Shown: positions 35,252 to 42,946, numbered from the stretch's first letter. The stretch is DNA of 44,664 nucleotides from Porphyrobacter sp. (GCA_013911835.1 JACESM010000003.1:1-44664); one strand, 5' to 3'. The notes: generated by a model not told the origin, from the sequence alone. Made by a program: numbers and translations.

Positions 35252-35698
35252 TTGCCCTTTTCCGGCCCCTTGGAAGATCGCCTCGCCATCCGCGAGTTGA
35301 TGAACACCCATGCCCACGGCGTGATGACCCGCGATGCGGACATATGGGGATCAATCTGGGCGGATGATGCCGCGTGGTTCCTGCCCGAATATCCCGATCT
35401 CGGCACTTTCGAAGGCAAGGACGTGATTGTCGCATCGTGGGTCGAATCGATGAAGGTTTACGGCCTCGATAACATGGCCAAGCCGATGGTCTATTTCATG
35501 GAGCCGGGCAGCATCGTGGTGGACGGCGACCGCGCCGCCGCCGTCGCCTACACCCACGAATTGTATCAGCACCCCGAAACCGGCAAACTGGTGCGCGGCG
35601 CGGGGCGATATGACGACGAGCTTGAAAAGCGCGATGGCCGCTGGGTCTTCGTCCGGCGTGCCTACCGCATCCTGCACGAACAGATCAGCGACTACTGA
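35252..35698 (+). CDS. NTF2/SnoaL-like small protein
   Basis: The start is TTG 35252, chosen because AGGAG lies 7 bases before it and 13 bases after the Rieske stop; the track's start at 35219 overlaps the Rieske gene. 148 residues: LAIRELMNTHAHGVMTRDAD, IWGSIWADDAAWFLPEYPDL, then ELEKRDGRWVFVRRAYRIL, which is the SnoaL/NTF2 pattern shared with Rieske beta subunits. Directly downstream of a Rieske alpha gene, so a beta-like partner role is reasonable but not proven. Confidence 0.85.
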   Translation: MPFSGPLEDRLAIRELMNTHAHGVMTRDADIWGSIWADDAAWFLPEYPDLGTFEGKDVIVASWVESMKVYGLDNMAKPMVYFMEPGSIVVDGDRAAAVAYTHELYQHPETGKLVRGAGRYDDELEKRDGRWVFVRRAYRILHEQISDY

Positions 35699-35702
35699 AG
35701 CC

Positions 35703-36704
35703 CTATATTTTCACGATCACCTTGCCGGTGTTCTGCCCGGTCATCAGCCGGGTGAAGGCGGCGAGCACCTTGTCGATCCCCTGCGTCTCGTCGAATTCAC
35801 CCAGCAACTGCCCTGCATCATACAGCGCGCGCAGTTCGGGGTAATAATCGCGCCCCTCGGCCATAAAATCGGGCAGGAAAATGCCGCGGATCGTCAACCG
35901 CTTCATCAGCACCTGATCGAACCGGGCCGGGCCGGGTGCGCCGCTTGTGGTGGTGTAACCTTCGATCAGCCCGCAAATCCCGATGCGGCCCTGCAAGGCC
36001 ATGTTGGGCAAGGCGGCATCGAGCAACGCACCGCCGACATTTTCGAAATAGGCATTGATACCGCCGCCGATCTTGGCGAGTTCGGCGGCCAAGTCCTGCT
36101 TGCGGTAATTGATCGCGGTGTCGATCCCCAGCGTGTCGGTCAGCCAGGCGCATTTATCGTCCGATCCGGCAATGCCGATCACCCGGCATCCCATCGCGCG
36201 GGCAATCTGGCAGGCAATGCTGCCGGTGGCCCCGGCGGCGGCGGACACCAGCACCGTTTCCCCGGCCGTGATGCCCAGCACATCGACCAGCCCGCACTGC
36301 GCGGTCCAACCGTTCAGTCCGAGCACGCCGAAATGATCGCGGATATCGGCCACATCCTCGTCCAGCCGGACCAAGCCCGACAGCGCCGGATCGACCAGCG
36401 AATGGGTCGCCCAATGGCCGAACCCGCGCACCAGATCGCCCGGCGCAAACCCGGCATGGCATGATTGCAACACCCGGCCGATGAATTGCCCCAGCATCGG
36501 CGTGCCAAGCGGGATCGGCGGCGAATAGCCATCCTCACGCGCGCTCATCCACACTCGCACGCCGGGGTCCATCGATAGGTACTGCGCTTCGACCAGCACC
36601 TGCCCTTCGCCGGGCGGAGCGGTCGCTTCTGCCACTAACGAGAGCGCAGCGGCATAATCATGCCCTTCGGGACGCGCGTCCAAACGCCAGAAATGTCGCT
36701 GCAT
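35703..36704 (-). CDS. MDR-family NADP-dependent oxidoreductase
   Basis: ATG 36704 follows GAGGG; the track start is 17 codons longer and crosses the operator region. 333 residues. A zinc-free medium-chain reductase of the leukotriene-B4 12-hydroxydehydrogenase / CurA type: VLVEAQYLSMDPGVRVWMS, the nucleotide motif SAAAGATGSIACQIARAMGC and FENVGGALLDAAL. Members reduce alpha,beta-unsaturated ketones or aldehydes. It converges on the NTF2-like gene and is divergent from the TonB receptor, with two operators between. Confidence 0.88.
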   Translation of the reverse strand: MQRHFWRLDARPEGHDYAAALSLVAEATAPPGEGQVLVEAQYLSMDPGVRVWMSAREDGYSPPIPLGTPMLGQFIGRVLQSCHAGFAPGDLVRGFGHWATHSLVDPALSGLVRLDEDVADIRDHFGVLGLNGWTAQCGLVDVLGITAGETVLVSAAAGATGSIACQIARAMGCRVIGIAGSDDKCAWLTDTLGIDTAINYRKQDLAAELAKIGGGINAYFENVGGALLDAALPNMALQGRIGICGLIEGYTTTSGAPGPARFDQVLMKRLTIRGIFLPDFMAEGRDYYPELRALYDAGQLLGEFDETQGIDKVLAAFTRLMTGQNTGKVIVKI

Positions 36705-36722
36705 GATGATCCCTCGCTTACC

Positions 36723-36740
36723 ACCGGCACCTATGCCGGT
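36723..36740. promoter_or_regulatory. TetR-type operator 3 of 4 (ACCGGCA-N4-TGCCGGT)
   Basis: ACCGGCACCTATGCCGGT is a perfect 7+7 inverted repeat, 18 bases before the MDR start codon in the divergent promoter region. Confidence 0.75.
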
Positions 36741-36770
36741 TTGCCGCGCTGTCATAACCTAATACATAAA

Positions 36771-36788
36771 ACAGGCGCGTTTGCCGGT
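36771..36788. promoter_or_regulatory. TetR-type operator 4 of 4 (ACAGGCG-N4-TGCCGGT)
   Basis: ACAGGCGCGTTTGCCGGT, two mismatches from perfect, with AAA and TTT flanks. It is 48 bases from operator 3 centre to centre and lies upstream of the TonB receptor. Confidence 0.6.
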
Positions 36789-36863
36789 TTTCTGCTGCTA
36801 GCAGAAGGTCACGGCCCCGATCCACACTTGCAAGCCAGAGGGCCGAAAACGAGGGGATTTTTC

Positions 36864-39338
36864 ATGCGGCTTCTGCGTTCCGTCCTGCTTGCGTCCAGCG
36901 TCCTTGGAGCCGCCGGCCTTATGCCCGCCACCGCTTACGCTCAGCAGGCTGACGAGGCCGAGTTGCAGACGCAGAGCGGCGGCTTGACCGAAATCGTGGT
37001 TACCGCCCGCAAGCGCGAAGAAAGTGTTCAAGACGTGCCGGTTGCCGTCACCGCTTTTTCCGAACAATTGATCCTTGATCGCGACATCACCAGTGTCGAA
37101 AAGATCGCATCCATCGCTCCCAACTTCAACGTCGGGCGCGCATCCAACGGGTCGGGCGCGCAGTTGACCTTGCGCGGGATTGGTTCATCCTCAACCTCGA
37201 TCGGGATTGAACAATCGGTCGCGGTGGTGGTCGACGGTGCCTATTACGGGCAAGGCAGGGTCATCAACGAAGGCTTCTTCGATCTGCAACGGGTCGAAGT
37301 GCTCAAAGGCCCGCAGGCGCTGTTCTTTGGCAAGAATGCCACTGCGGGCCTGATCTCGTTCACCACAAATGATCCGGGCAATGATCCCGAATTCATCACC
37401 CGCGCAGGTTACGAATTCAACGGCGAACAATGGCGCGTCGAAGGCATCGCCTCCGTGCCGCTGGGCGATAATGCCGGGGTGCGGCTTGCCGTGCGCTATT
37501 CCAAGGCCGAAGGCGGATTGTACGACAATATCCAGATTGATCGGCCCTACACTACGCTCGACATCGTCGATCTGGGCGCAGGCGGCGACGGCAATCCGAT
37601 TGTCAGCAACGCCACCCCGGTCACCAGCGACCAGCCGGGCGAAGAAGAATTCCTGAGCCGCCTGACCTTCAAGGTCACCCCGTCGGATCAGCTGACGATC
37701 AACCTCAAAGGATCGTATAACTACAACCGCAACAACAACAGTTCGTTCAATTACGCTCCCTTCGCCTGCGGATTGGCGACCGGGATCAGCCAGTTGACGG
37801 GGTTCCCCTGTGCGGCCGATTTCATCACCCGGCAGAACAACCTGCCGACTGACATCGCCGCCACGGTGCCGTTCGCGCCTGCCGATGGTCGGCCGTTCAA
37901 CCGTTATGAAAGTTTCGCCGCCAATGGCGCGATCGATTACGAAGCGGACAATTTCGTTCTGTCGTCGGTCACCAATTATCAGTGGAACAACAACCGTTTT
38001 CTGTGCGTGTGCGATTTCCAGACCGGCAACAATTCGGGCACCTGGGCGACCGAAGACACCACCTGGGAAGCGTTTTCGCAGGAATTGCGGCTGCGCACGG
38101 ATTTCGACGGTCCGTTCAATTTCATGCTCGGCGCGCTGTATCAGGACACGCGGCGTGATTTTGATCAGTTCATCCTGTTTGCCGGCCTGCGTAACAGCGC
38201 CGCCGCGCCGCAGAACGTGTTCCTTGCCACCACCAAGAACAGCTTTACCTCGGGTGAGACATTCTCGGTCTTCGGTCAGGTGACCTTCGCCATCACGCCG
38301 CAACTCGAACTGGCAGCGGGCGGGCGGTATACCGACGAAAGCAAGGACAGCTTTTTCACCCAGCCTTACAACAATCCCGGCCTGACCTTCATTTTCCGCG
38401 ATCAGGCTTCGGCCGATGGGTTGGGCGAAGTCACCGCCAGCCAATCGTTTGAAGACTTCGCGCCGGAAGTCACCTTGTCGTACAAGCCCAACGACGATCT
38501 GCTACTGTTTAGCGCTTACAAGACCGGGTACAAATCGGGCGGGTTTTCCAACGGCGGGATCAATTCGGCGTTTTCGCCCGATCCGTTGGGCGATCTCACC
38601 TTCGATCCTGAAACGGTCGAAGGGTTCGAATTCGGGGTGAAATCCACTTTGGCGGCCAATCAGCTGCGGCTCAACCTGACGCTGTTCACCTATGACTACA
38701 GCGATTTGCAGGTCGATTTCTTCAACTCGCCGATCTTCGCCTTCCAGACCCTGACCGCCGATGCGCGGACCCGCGGGGTTGAAGTGGATTTCGAATATGC
38801 CCCGAATGCGATTGACGGGCTGAACCTGCGCGGGGCGGTCAATTATACTGATGCGAAATACACCGATTTCCCGCAGGCCCCGTGCTTTGCCGGGCAGACA
38901 ATTGCAGAAGGCTGCACGCTGGCGGGCGGGCTGAGCGCAAGGCAGGATCTGGGCGGCACACCGCTGTCCGTCGCTCCGGAATGGACCGGCACTTTGGGCG
39001 CAGCCTATACCGCGCCGATCGGTGACGACTTCGAATTGGGGCTGAATGCCGATGCGCGTTATTCCGACAGCTATCTGGCATCGGGCTTCGGCAATCCCTT
39101 GAGCGCGCAGGACAGCTACGTCACGCTGGATGCCGGTGTCCGGTTTGGCGCGGCGGATGGCAATTGGCAGATTGCGCTGATCGGCAAGAACCTCACCAAT
39201 GAATTCTACGTTACGGGTGCGGTCGATGGGCCGTCCACCGGCTCTGGCACCGGCACGGCAAACGGCGTTCGCGCCGATCAGCTCGGGTTCGGCAACCTGC
39301 CGCGCACGGTGCAGGTGGAATTGACTAAGCGGTTCTGA
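36864..39338 (+). CDS. TonB-dependent outer membrane receptor
   Basis: ATG 36864 after GAGGGG begins a signal peptide (MRLLRSVLLASSVLGAAGLM-PATAYAQ); the track start at 36660 overlaps the divergent MDR gene. 824 residues, TonB box TEIVVTARKR, plug with VAVVVDGAYYGQ and VEVLKGPQALFFGKNATAG, and a terminal strand VQVELTKRF. Under the ACCGGCA operator set, it probably imports the substrate of the 31-36 kb Rieske cluster. A strong terminator follows. Confidence 0.93.
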   Translation: MRLLRSVLLASSVLGAAGLMPATAYAQQADEAELQTQSGGLTEIVVTARKREESVQDVPVAVTAFSEQLILDRDITSVEKIASIAPNFNVGRASNGSGAQLTLRGIGSSSTSIGIEQSVAVVVDGAYYGQGRVINEGFFDLQRVEVLKGPQALFFGKNATAGLISFTTNDPGNDPEFITRAGYEFNGEQWRVEGIASVPLGDNAGVRLAVRYSKAEGGLYDNIQIDRPYTTLDIVDLGAGGDGNPIVSNATPVTSDQPGEEEFLSRLTFKVTPSDQLTINLKGSYNYNRNNNSSFNYAPFACGLATGISQLTGFPCAADFITRQNNLPTDIAATVPFAPADGRPFNRYESFAANGAIDYEADNFVLSSVTNYQWNNNRFLCVCDFQTGNNSGTWATEDTTWEAFSQELRLRTDFDGPFNFMLGALYQDTRRDFDQFILFAGLRNSAAAPQNVFLATTKNSFTSGETFSVFGQVTFAITPQLELAAGGRYTDESKDSFFTQPYNNPGLTFIFRDQASADGLGEVTASQSFEDFAPEVTLSYKPNDDLLLFSAYKTGYKSGGFSNGGINSAFSPDPLGDLTFDPETVEGFEFGVKSTLAANQLRLNLTLFTYDYSDLQVDFFNSPIFAFQTLTADARTRGVEVDFEYAPNAIDGLNLRGAVNYTDAKYTDFPQAPCFAGQTIAEGCTLAGGLSARQDLGGTPLSVAPEWTGTLGAAYTAPIGDDFELGLNADARYSDSYLASGFGNPLSAQDSYVTLDAGVRFGAADGNWQIALIGKNLTNEFYVTGAVDGPSTGSGTGTANGVRADQLGFGNLPRTVQVELTKRF

Positions 39339-39380
39339 TTTCAGGTAATTCTGTTCCCGATGCTATAGCGGGAGCAAAAC

Positions 39381-39409
39381 GGGGGTGGGTTTAAGCCCGC
39401 CCCCTTTTT
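39381..39409. terminator. Rho-independent terminator after the TonB receptor
   Basis: GGGGGTGGGTTTAAGCCCGC followed by CCCC and TTTTT forms a G-C rich hairpin with a T run. It ends at the convergent ferredoxin stop and may serve both genes. Confidence 0.85.
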
Positions 39410-39810
39410 CATTCGGAGCTCATGACCGGAATGTCGCCCGGCCCTGGCGCCTCGTCGGGAAGAGCCACGGCGATCATCCCGCCCTCCACGCGCACATCGA
39501 AGCTGCGCAACGCGGCATAGGCGCCGCCGATGCATTCCCCCGTATTGATCTTGAAGCGCGCACCATGCAGCGGACACATCACCCCCCCGCTTCTGATGCG
39601 CCCTGGTGAAAGCAAGGCCCCTTGATGTGGGCACCTGTCGTTATAGGCGAAATGAACGCCCTCTTTCTCGACGATCAGAACACGCCATCCGGCAATGGCG
39701 GCGGCGAATTTGCCATCAGCGGGAAAATCATCCTGCCGACAGACTTCATGCCAAGTCGGATTCAAGCCTTGTTCCTTCTGTTTGCGCGTCGACGGCGATC
39801 CATCTCCCAT
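39409..39810 (-). CDS. Rieske [2Fe-2S] ferredoxin
   Basis: 133 residues, small stand-alone Rieske domain: Cys60/His62 (DRCPHQG) and Cys79/His82 (MCPLHGA), matching ferredoxins of bacterial Rieske oxygenase systems. It could pass electrons to one or more of the four alpha subunits in the window. No ferredoxin reductase is present, so that part comes from elsewhere. It is the last gene before the tRNA-Ser boundary repeat and starts with a weak ribosome site. Confidence 0.9.
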   Translation of the reverse strand: MGDGSPSTRKQKEQGLNPTWHEVCRQDDFPADGKFAAAIAGWRVLIVEKEGVHFAYNDRCPHQGALLSPGRIRSGGVMCPLHGARFKINTGECIGGAYAALRSFDVRVEGGMIAVALPDEAPGPGDIPVMSSE

Positions 39811-40059
39811 TGGTATCCGGCTCGTATGCTGGGAAAATTGAGAGGGTCAGGTGCTGCTCGTCGGTATCGCACGACGCCACCATGCCATCGCTCCCAATGC
39901 TGCCGTTGAGCTTTCCATCACCTGCGGTCATAGGCGGGGCTGATGCGCGATCCCGCAAGCGGCATCTCGGCTCCGGGCGAAAGCAGATGATCACATTGGC
40001 GTTCGCAAACAACCGGTTCTGGGTCGAGAGCCATCGAAGTTATATTGTCGATAGGACTT

Positions 40060-40480
40060 CAATTCTCGTCCAGATTCGTCCTGATAAATGCAAAATTTTT
40101 GGGGGCAGGGGAGGCGGCACAATTGGCGAGATCGGAAAACTCTGACGTTTAAGAACAATAAGATAAGTCAAACAATCGAATCCCACCCTCTCCGCCAAGC
40201 ATCGTAGTTGCGAGTTTTAGTTCGTAAAAATCCAATAATAGCATGTTAATTTCGATCTGCGGTACTCTAGTATTTCTATAAACTCATCAAGTTGAAATAA
40301 GATTGTGCGGCTCATTTATGTCGGCGCCGTTTGGGGGCACATCTGGGGGCGGGAATTGGCAGATTTGGGGGCACAGCAGCGAAACACGGTGGAAGCTCGC
40401 AACAGCCCGAAACTTGCGATCCAATTGCCCCCTGTGGGTTCGAATCCGAACGGTTCCGTCGCTAACGCGGGATCCACATC
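40060..40480 (+). repeat. Island-boundary repeat, copy C
   Basis: Left G-rich motif TTTTTGGGGGCAGG (40096-40109), the tRNA-Ser core (40177-40202), a right block of TTTGGGGGCAC motifs (about 40330-40373) and a T-arm-like GTGGGTTCGAATCC (about 40435-40448). The left motif-to-core spacing (about 70 bases) and core-to-right spacing (about 128 bases) agree with copy A. The repeated TTTGGGGGCA motifs may be integrase arm sites. Confidence 0.65.
40177..40202 (+). repeat. tRNA-Ser 3'-end fragment, probable island attachment site (copy 2)
   Basis: 26 bases identical to 1956-1981. The sequence to the left (agataagtcaaacaat) is not tRNA, so this is again a displaced 3' end. It marks the probable right border of the island. 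Confidence 0.75.
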
Positions 40481-40515
40481 CGGCCTGCCTTGCTTTTGCA
40501 CGAATCGGTGCCAAG

Positions 40516-40532
40516 GCTCTGAAAATCAGAGC
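40516..40532. terminator. Small hairpin downstream of copy C
   Basis: GCTCTGA-AAA-TCAGAGC, a perfect 7-base stem followed by TTAAGTTT. No gene ends near it in the window, so it could also be part of the boundary repeat. Confidence 0.35.
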
Positions 40533-40927
40533 TTAAGTTTGATCGGTGGTGTTTTGACGCTAATTCATTGGGGTTATCTGTTGCCGCACGCACCGGGTGA
40601 GAGCAGACACGCCTGCCGGTCGCATTCAAATTGCCGCATCTAGGACATTTCTGCCTTTCGCATGCGACATGCAGAACGACCGCTGTTGTCCGACGCCGAC
40701 GTTCAATATTTGCGCGACCGGCATCACAGAACGACAGAAGGTGAGCCGGTTGCCGAACGGCAGGTCCCAGCCAGAGAATGGGAAAGCCGCACGTCTGCTT
40801 CGGGACAGGCTCCGCCGTGAACAACCCAGCCGAAACGGGAGGACTTTCGAAAAACGCGGCTTGGATGCGGCCAGCGGTCAAATAGTAGTTTCTTCCACCG
40901 GCGATTGTTTCATGCGACTTCGCTGCC

Positions 40928-42118
40928 ATGAAAATCATCAGGACCGCTCTTTTCCTTGGCGCCGTGCTAAGCCTTTGTGCGAACACGGCTGAAACTGACT
41001 ACGCCGAGGCAGCGCGCGAGCTTGATGAAATTATTGAGGAAAGCTACGCCTATCGCGATCACTTGCCGAAAGGGGAGCTGCGCCAATCCGAAGTACTGAC
41101 TGCCGAGCGCAAAGCCGTCCGCGATGATCGGACGCTGCTCGCTTACGCTGAGAAACGCCTCGCCTCTTTGGCGGATCACCATGCCATTACAGGAAGCTCG
41201 TTTCGCGACAGCTGGGCGGTTGTGCCGACCTACGCGGACTTGTGGGTGGTGACGCAAGGCGATCAATTTGTGGTCGATGCGGTGCGTGATGGCAGTCCGG
41301 CACGGGCTGCGGGCGTGGTGGCGGGTGACATGATCATCGCTGTGCATGACGTTCCTATCGAGCAAGCAGTGGCATTGTTCTGGGCAGAGCTTGGTCTCGG
41401 CGAAACGCCAGATCGCAAGGGATATGCTGCCCGCGTCCTCGTCGCAGGGCGGCGCGACCGCATGAGAAAACTCACGATCCGGACCCGCGCCGGCTCGGCC
41501 CGCGATCTGGTTCTTCCCACATTGTATTCCCTCGAGCAGGATCCGCTGCCTGCGCTGAGCATCTGCAGCGCCCCGAACCGGACCATCATCCGTTTTAACA
41601 ATAGTCTGGACGACTTCGCGACGGTCATCGCCTTTGATGAGGCCTTGCGGGCCGTTCCCGAAGACCATGCTCTCGTTCTTGATTTGCGTGACACGCCATC
41701 GGGCGGCAACACTATTGTGGCGCGCGCAATCATGGGCTGGTTTGTCGCCGCGCCGCGCGGATACCAAATTCACAATCGCCCCGCTGAGGAGCGCGAAACG
41801 GGCATCCCGCGACAATGGGTGGAGCAGGTTCTGCCACGCAAAGGCATGCACCGCGCAGGGCTGCCGACTGTTGTCGTAGGCCGCTGGACGGGCAGTATGG
41901 GCGAAGGCATCGCTGTCGGCTTCGCCGCATTGGGGGCCGAAGTGTTCGGCACAAGAATGGCCGGGCTGAAAGGCTCGGTGGAGGATCTTCGGGCGGGCGA
42001 TGCCAACCTGTCCATCAAGCTGCCAACTGAGCGATTGTTAACGACGTCCGGGCTACCGCGCGAAGAATTCGAGCCGAAGCCGCTCGGCGATGAGCGGCTG
42101 GCGGCGGGATCCTGCTGA
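40928..42118 (+). CDS. S41-family (C-terminal processing-type) peptidase-like protein
   Basis: 396 residues with a signal peptide (MKIIRTALFLGAVLSLCANT). A PDZ-like middle (VRDGSPARAAGVVAGDMII) precedes an S41/crotonase-fold core with LDLRDTPSGGNTIVARAI and VVGRWTGSMGEGIAVGFAAL, where the Ser of TGSMGEG is the expected nucleophile position. It should act in the periplasm or be membrane-associated. It lies outside the island boundary and is probably backbone. Substrate unknown. Confidence 0.75.
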   Translation: MKIIRTALFLGAVLSLCANTAETDYAEAARELDEIIEESYAYRDHLPKGELRQSEVLTAERKAVRDDRTLLAYAEKRLASLADHHAITGSSFRDSWAVVPTYADLWVVTQGDQFVVDAVRDGSPARAAGVVAGDMIIAVHDVPIEQAVALFWAELGLGETPDRKGYAARVLVAGRRDRMRKLTIRTRAGSARDLVLPTLYSLEQDPLPALSICSAPNRTIIRFNNSLDDFATVIAFDEALRAVPEDHALVLDLRDTPSGGNTIVARAIMGWFVAAPRGYQIHNRPAEERETGIPRQWVEQVLPRKGMHRAGLPTVVVGRWTGSMGEGIAVGFAALGAEVFGTRMAGLKGSVEDLRAGDANLSIKLPTERLLTTSGLPREEFEPKPLGDERLAAGSC

Positions 42119-42139
42119 AGGCTCTGCCTCAGCCTTCAG
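42115..42139. terminator. Terminator-like hairpin after the S41-type gene
   Basis: CTGAAGGCT pairs with AGCCTTCAG over a 7-base loop, overlapping the stop codon of the upstream gene. No T tract. Confidence 0.5.
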
Positions 42140-42176
42140 ACCAGAGCCATCCCGCCACGCAACACTGAACAGCCTG

Positions 42177-42275
42177 CTACTGCGAAGCGTCGAATGTTCC
42201 CGCCTTTTCCGCAATCGGCTTAGCGGTCGGGTAAGCGAGACCGCCGATGCCAAGAAAAGTCAGGCCAGATTTCAT
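42177..42275 (-). CDS. Very small protein, 32 residues (third of a three-gene run)
   Basis: ATG 42275 overlaps the stop of the 76-residue gene (ATGA) and follows AGGAAG; the frame is MKSGLTFLGIGGLAYPTAKP followed by a short tail ending DASQ. Too short for the ORF track. The start is mildly hydrophobic (SGLTFLGIGGLA). No family is recognised. The overlap and ribosome site argue for real translation; the alternative is a chance frame. Confidence 0.4.
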   Translation of the reverse strand: MKSGLTFLGIGGLAYPTAKPIAEKAGTFDASQ

Positions 42276-42502
42276 ATCGTCTTCCTGCTTTTCAAATCAA
42301 TCGGTCGCGCCGCCGCAAACAGCGGCCACACGATCCACGGAAATGCGATCAGGAAGAACAGGCCCTGCAGCGCGAAGGCTGCGAGGCTGTCCGGCAGCAG
42401 GAACACGCCCGCGCCATGGGCCAGGAGAACGGCGGAACCCTTGCGATAGCGCGCGACCCAGTCCGGGCTCGCGCGCTTCAGGCATTCGACACACAGCGCC
42501 AT
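42272..42502 (-). CDS. Small membrane protein, 76 residues
   Basis: Starts MALCVECLKRASPDWVARYR, with a CxxC pair near the start, then about two hydrophobic stretches (AVLLAHGAGVFLLPDSLAAF, LFFLIAFPWIVWPLFAAARP). The start codon shares its T with the preceding stop (TGATG), and the end overlaps the next gene by ATGA. Likely an inner-membrane protein translated as part of a coupled trio. No family recognised. Confidence 0.5.
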   Translation of the reverse strand: MALCVECLKRASPDWVARYRKGSAVLLAHGAGVFLLPDSLAAFALQGLFFLIAFPWIVWPLFAAARPIDLKSRKTI

Positions 42503-42633
42503 CAGACCGCCCCCGCCAGATTTGCGGTTATCCGGCCACTGCCGATGCTATCGAAAATCAATGCCGCATCGCGCTGCCCGCGTGGCAAGGCGTGGGCGAC
42601 TCGTTGGCCGATTGCCGGGCAAGTATCCTTCAT
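42502..42633 (-). CDS. Very small protein, 43 residues (first of a three-gene run)
   Basis: AGGAG 7 bases before ATG 42633 (MKDTCPAIGQRVAHALPRGQ...), stop shared with the start of the membrane protein (TGATG). An in-frame ATG two codons earlier sits too close to the ribosome site. Contains FDSIGSGRITANLAGAV at its end. A 9-base inverted repeat (42686-42716) lies just upstream. Family unknown. Confidence 0.45.
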   Translation of the reverse strand: MKDTCPAIGQRVAHALPRGQRDAALIFDSIGSGRITANLAGAV

Positions 42634-42685
42634 CGCCATTCTCCTGCGGTTGTCGCACACCGTGGTTTGCCAGGTTGCGGACACA

Positions 42686-42716
42686 AGAACGGTCCGGTTC
42701 GTGACAAGACCGTTCT
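42686..42716. promoter_or_regulatory. Inverted repeat upstream of the small-gene run
   Basis: AGAACGGTC and GACCGTTCT are exact reverse complements, 13 bases apart, 53 bases before the first small gene. Could be an operator or part of a REP-like repeat. Confidence 0.4.
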
Positions 42717-42787
42717 AGCCATCCGCTATGCGATGAGAATGCGGTCACTCGGCAATGATCTATTGCGTCTGGGGCAATGATGGGGGT

Positions 42788-42828
42788 GGCAAATCCGGAT
42801 TTGCCCCGGGCATTCCGCCCGGCGGAAT
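42788..42828. repeat. Two adjacent perfect palindromes
   Basis: GGCAAATCCGGATTTGCC (18 bases, 42788-42805) is a perfect palindrome. Six bases later ATTCCGCC-C-GGCGGAAT (42812-42828) is another. Together they may fold as a tandem hairpin. The 43-residue gene points away from here, and the 88-residue gene starts 119 bases to the right. Confidence 0.6.
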
Positions 42829-42946
42829 TATCTGCTGCGCCGTATCGATATTCTGGTCGGCCGCGCGCGGGACTACCTGACGCTGGCGCAGCCCGGACAC
42901 CTCGCTTTCGTCCGGTGCTGCGGTCAGCTTACGCAGGAGTCTTCCA

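Larger units (their letters stand above)
39811..40927. other. 1.1-kb intergenic region with island boundary copy C
   Basis: Between the ferredoxin and the S41-type gene I find no convincing protein gene. It holds copy C of the boundary repeat, the second tRNA-Ser core, and a hairpin at 40516. A minus-strand ORF at 39746-40012 exists but overlaps the ferredoxin start and matches no family I know. Confidence 0.6.

Noticed and set aside
39746-40012. Minus ORF (88 residues) next to the Rieske ferredoxin
   Set aside because: Overlaps the ferredoxin 5' end by 65 bases, has no ribosome site I trust and no family match.
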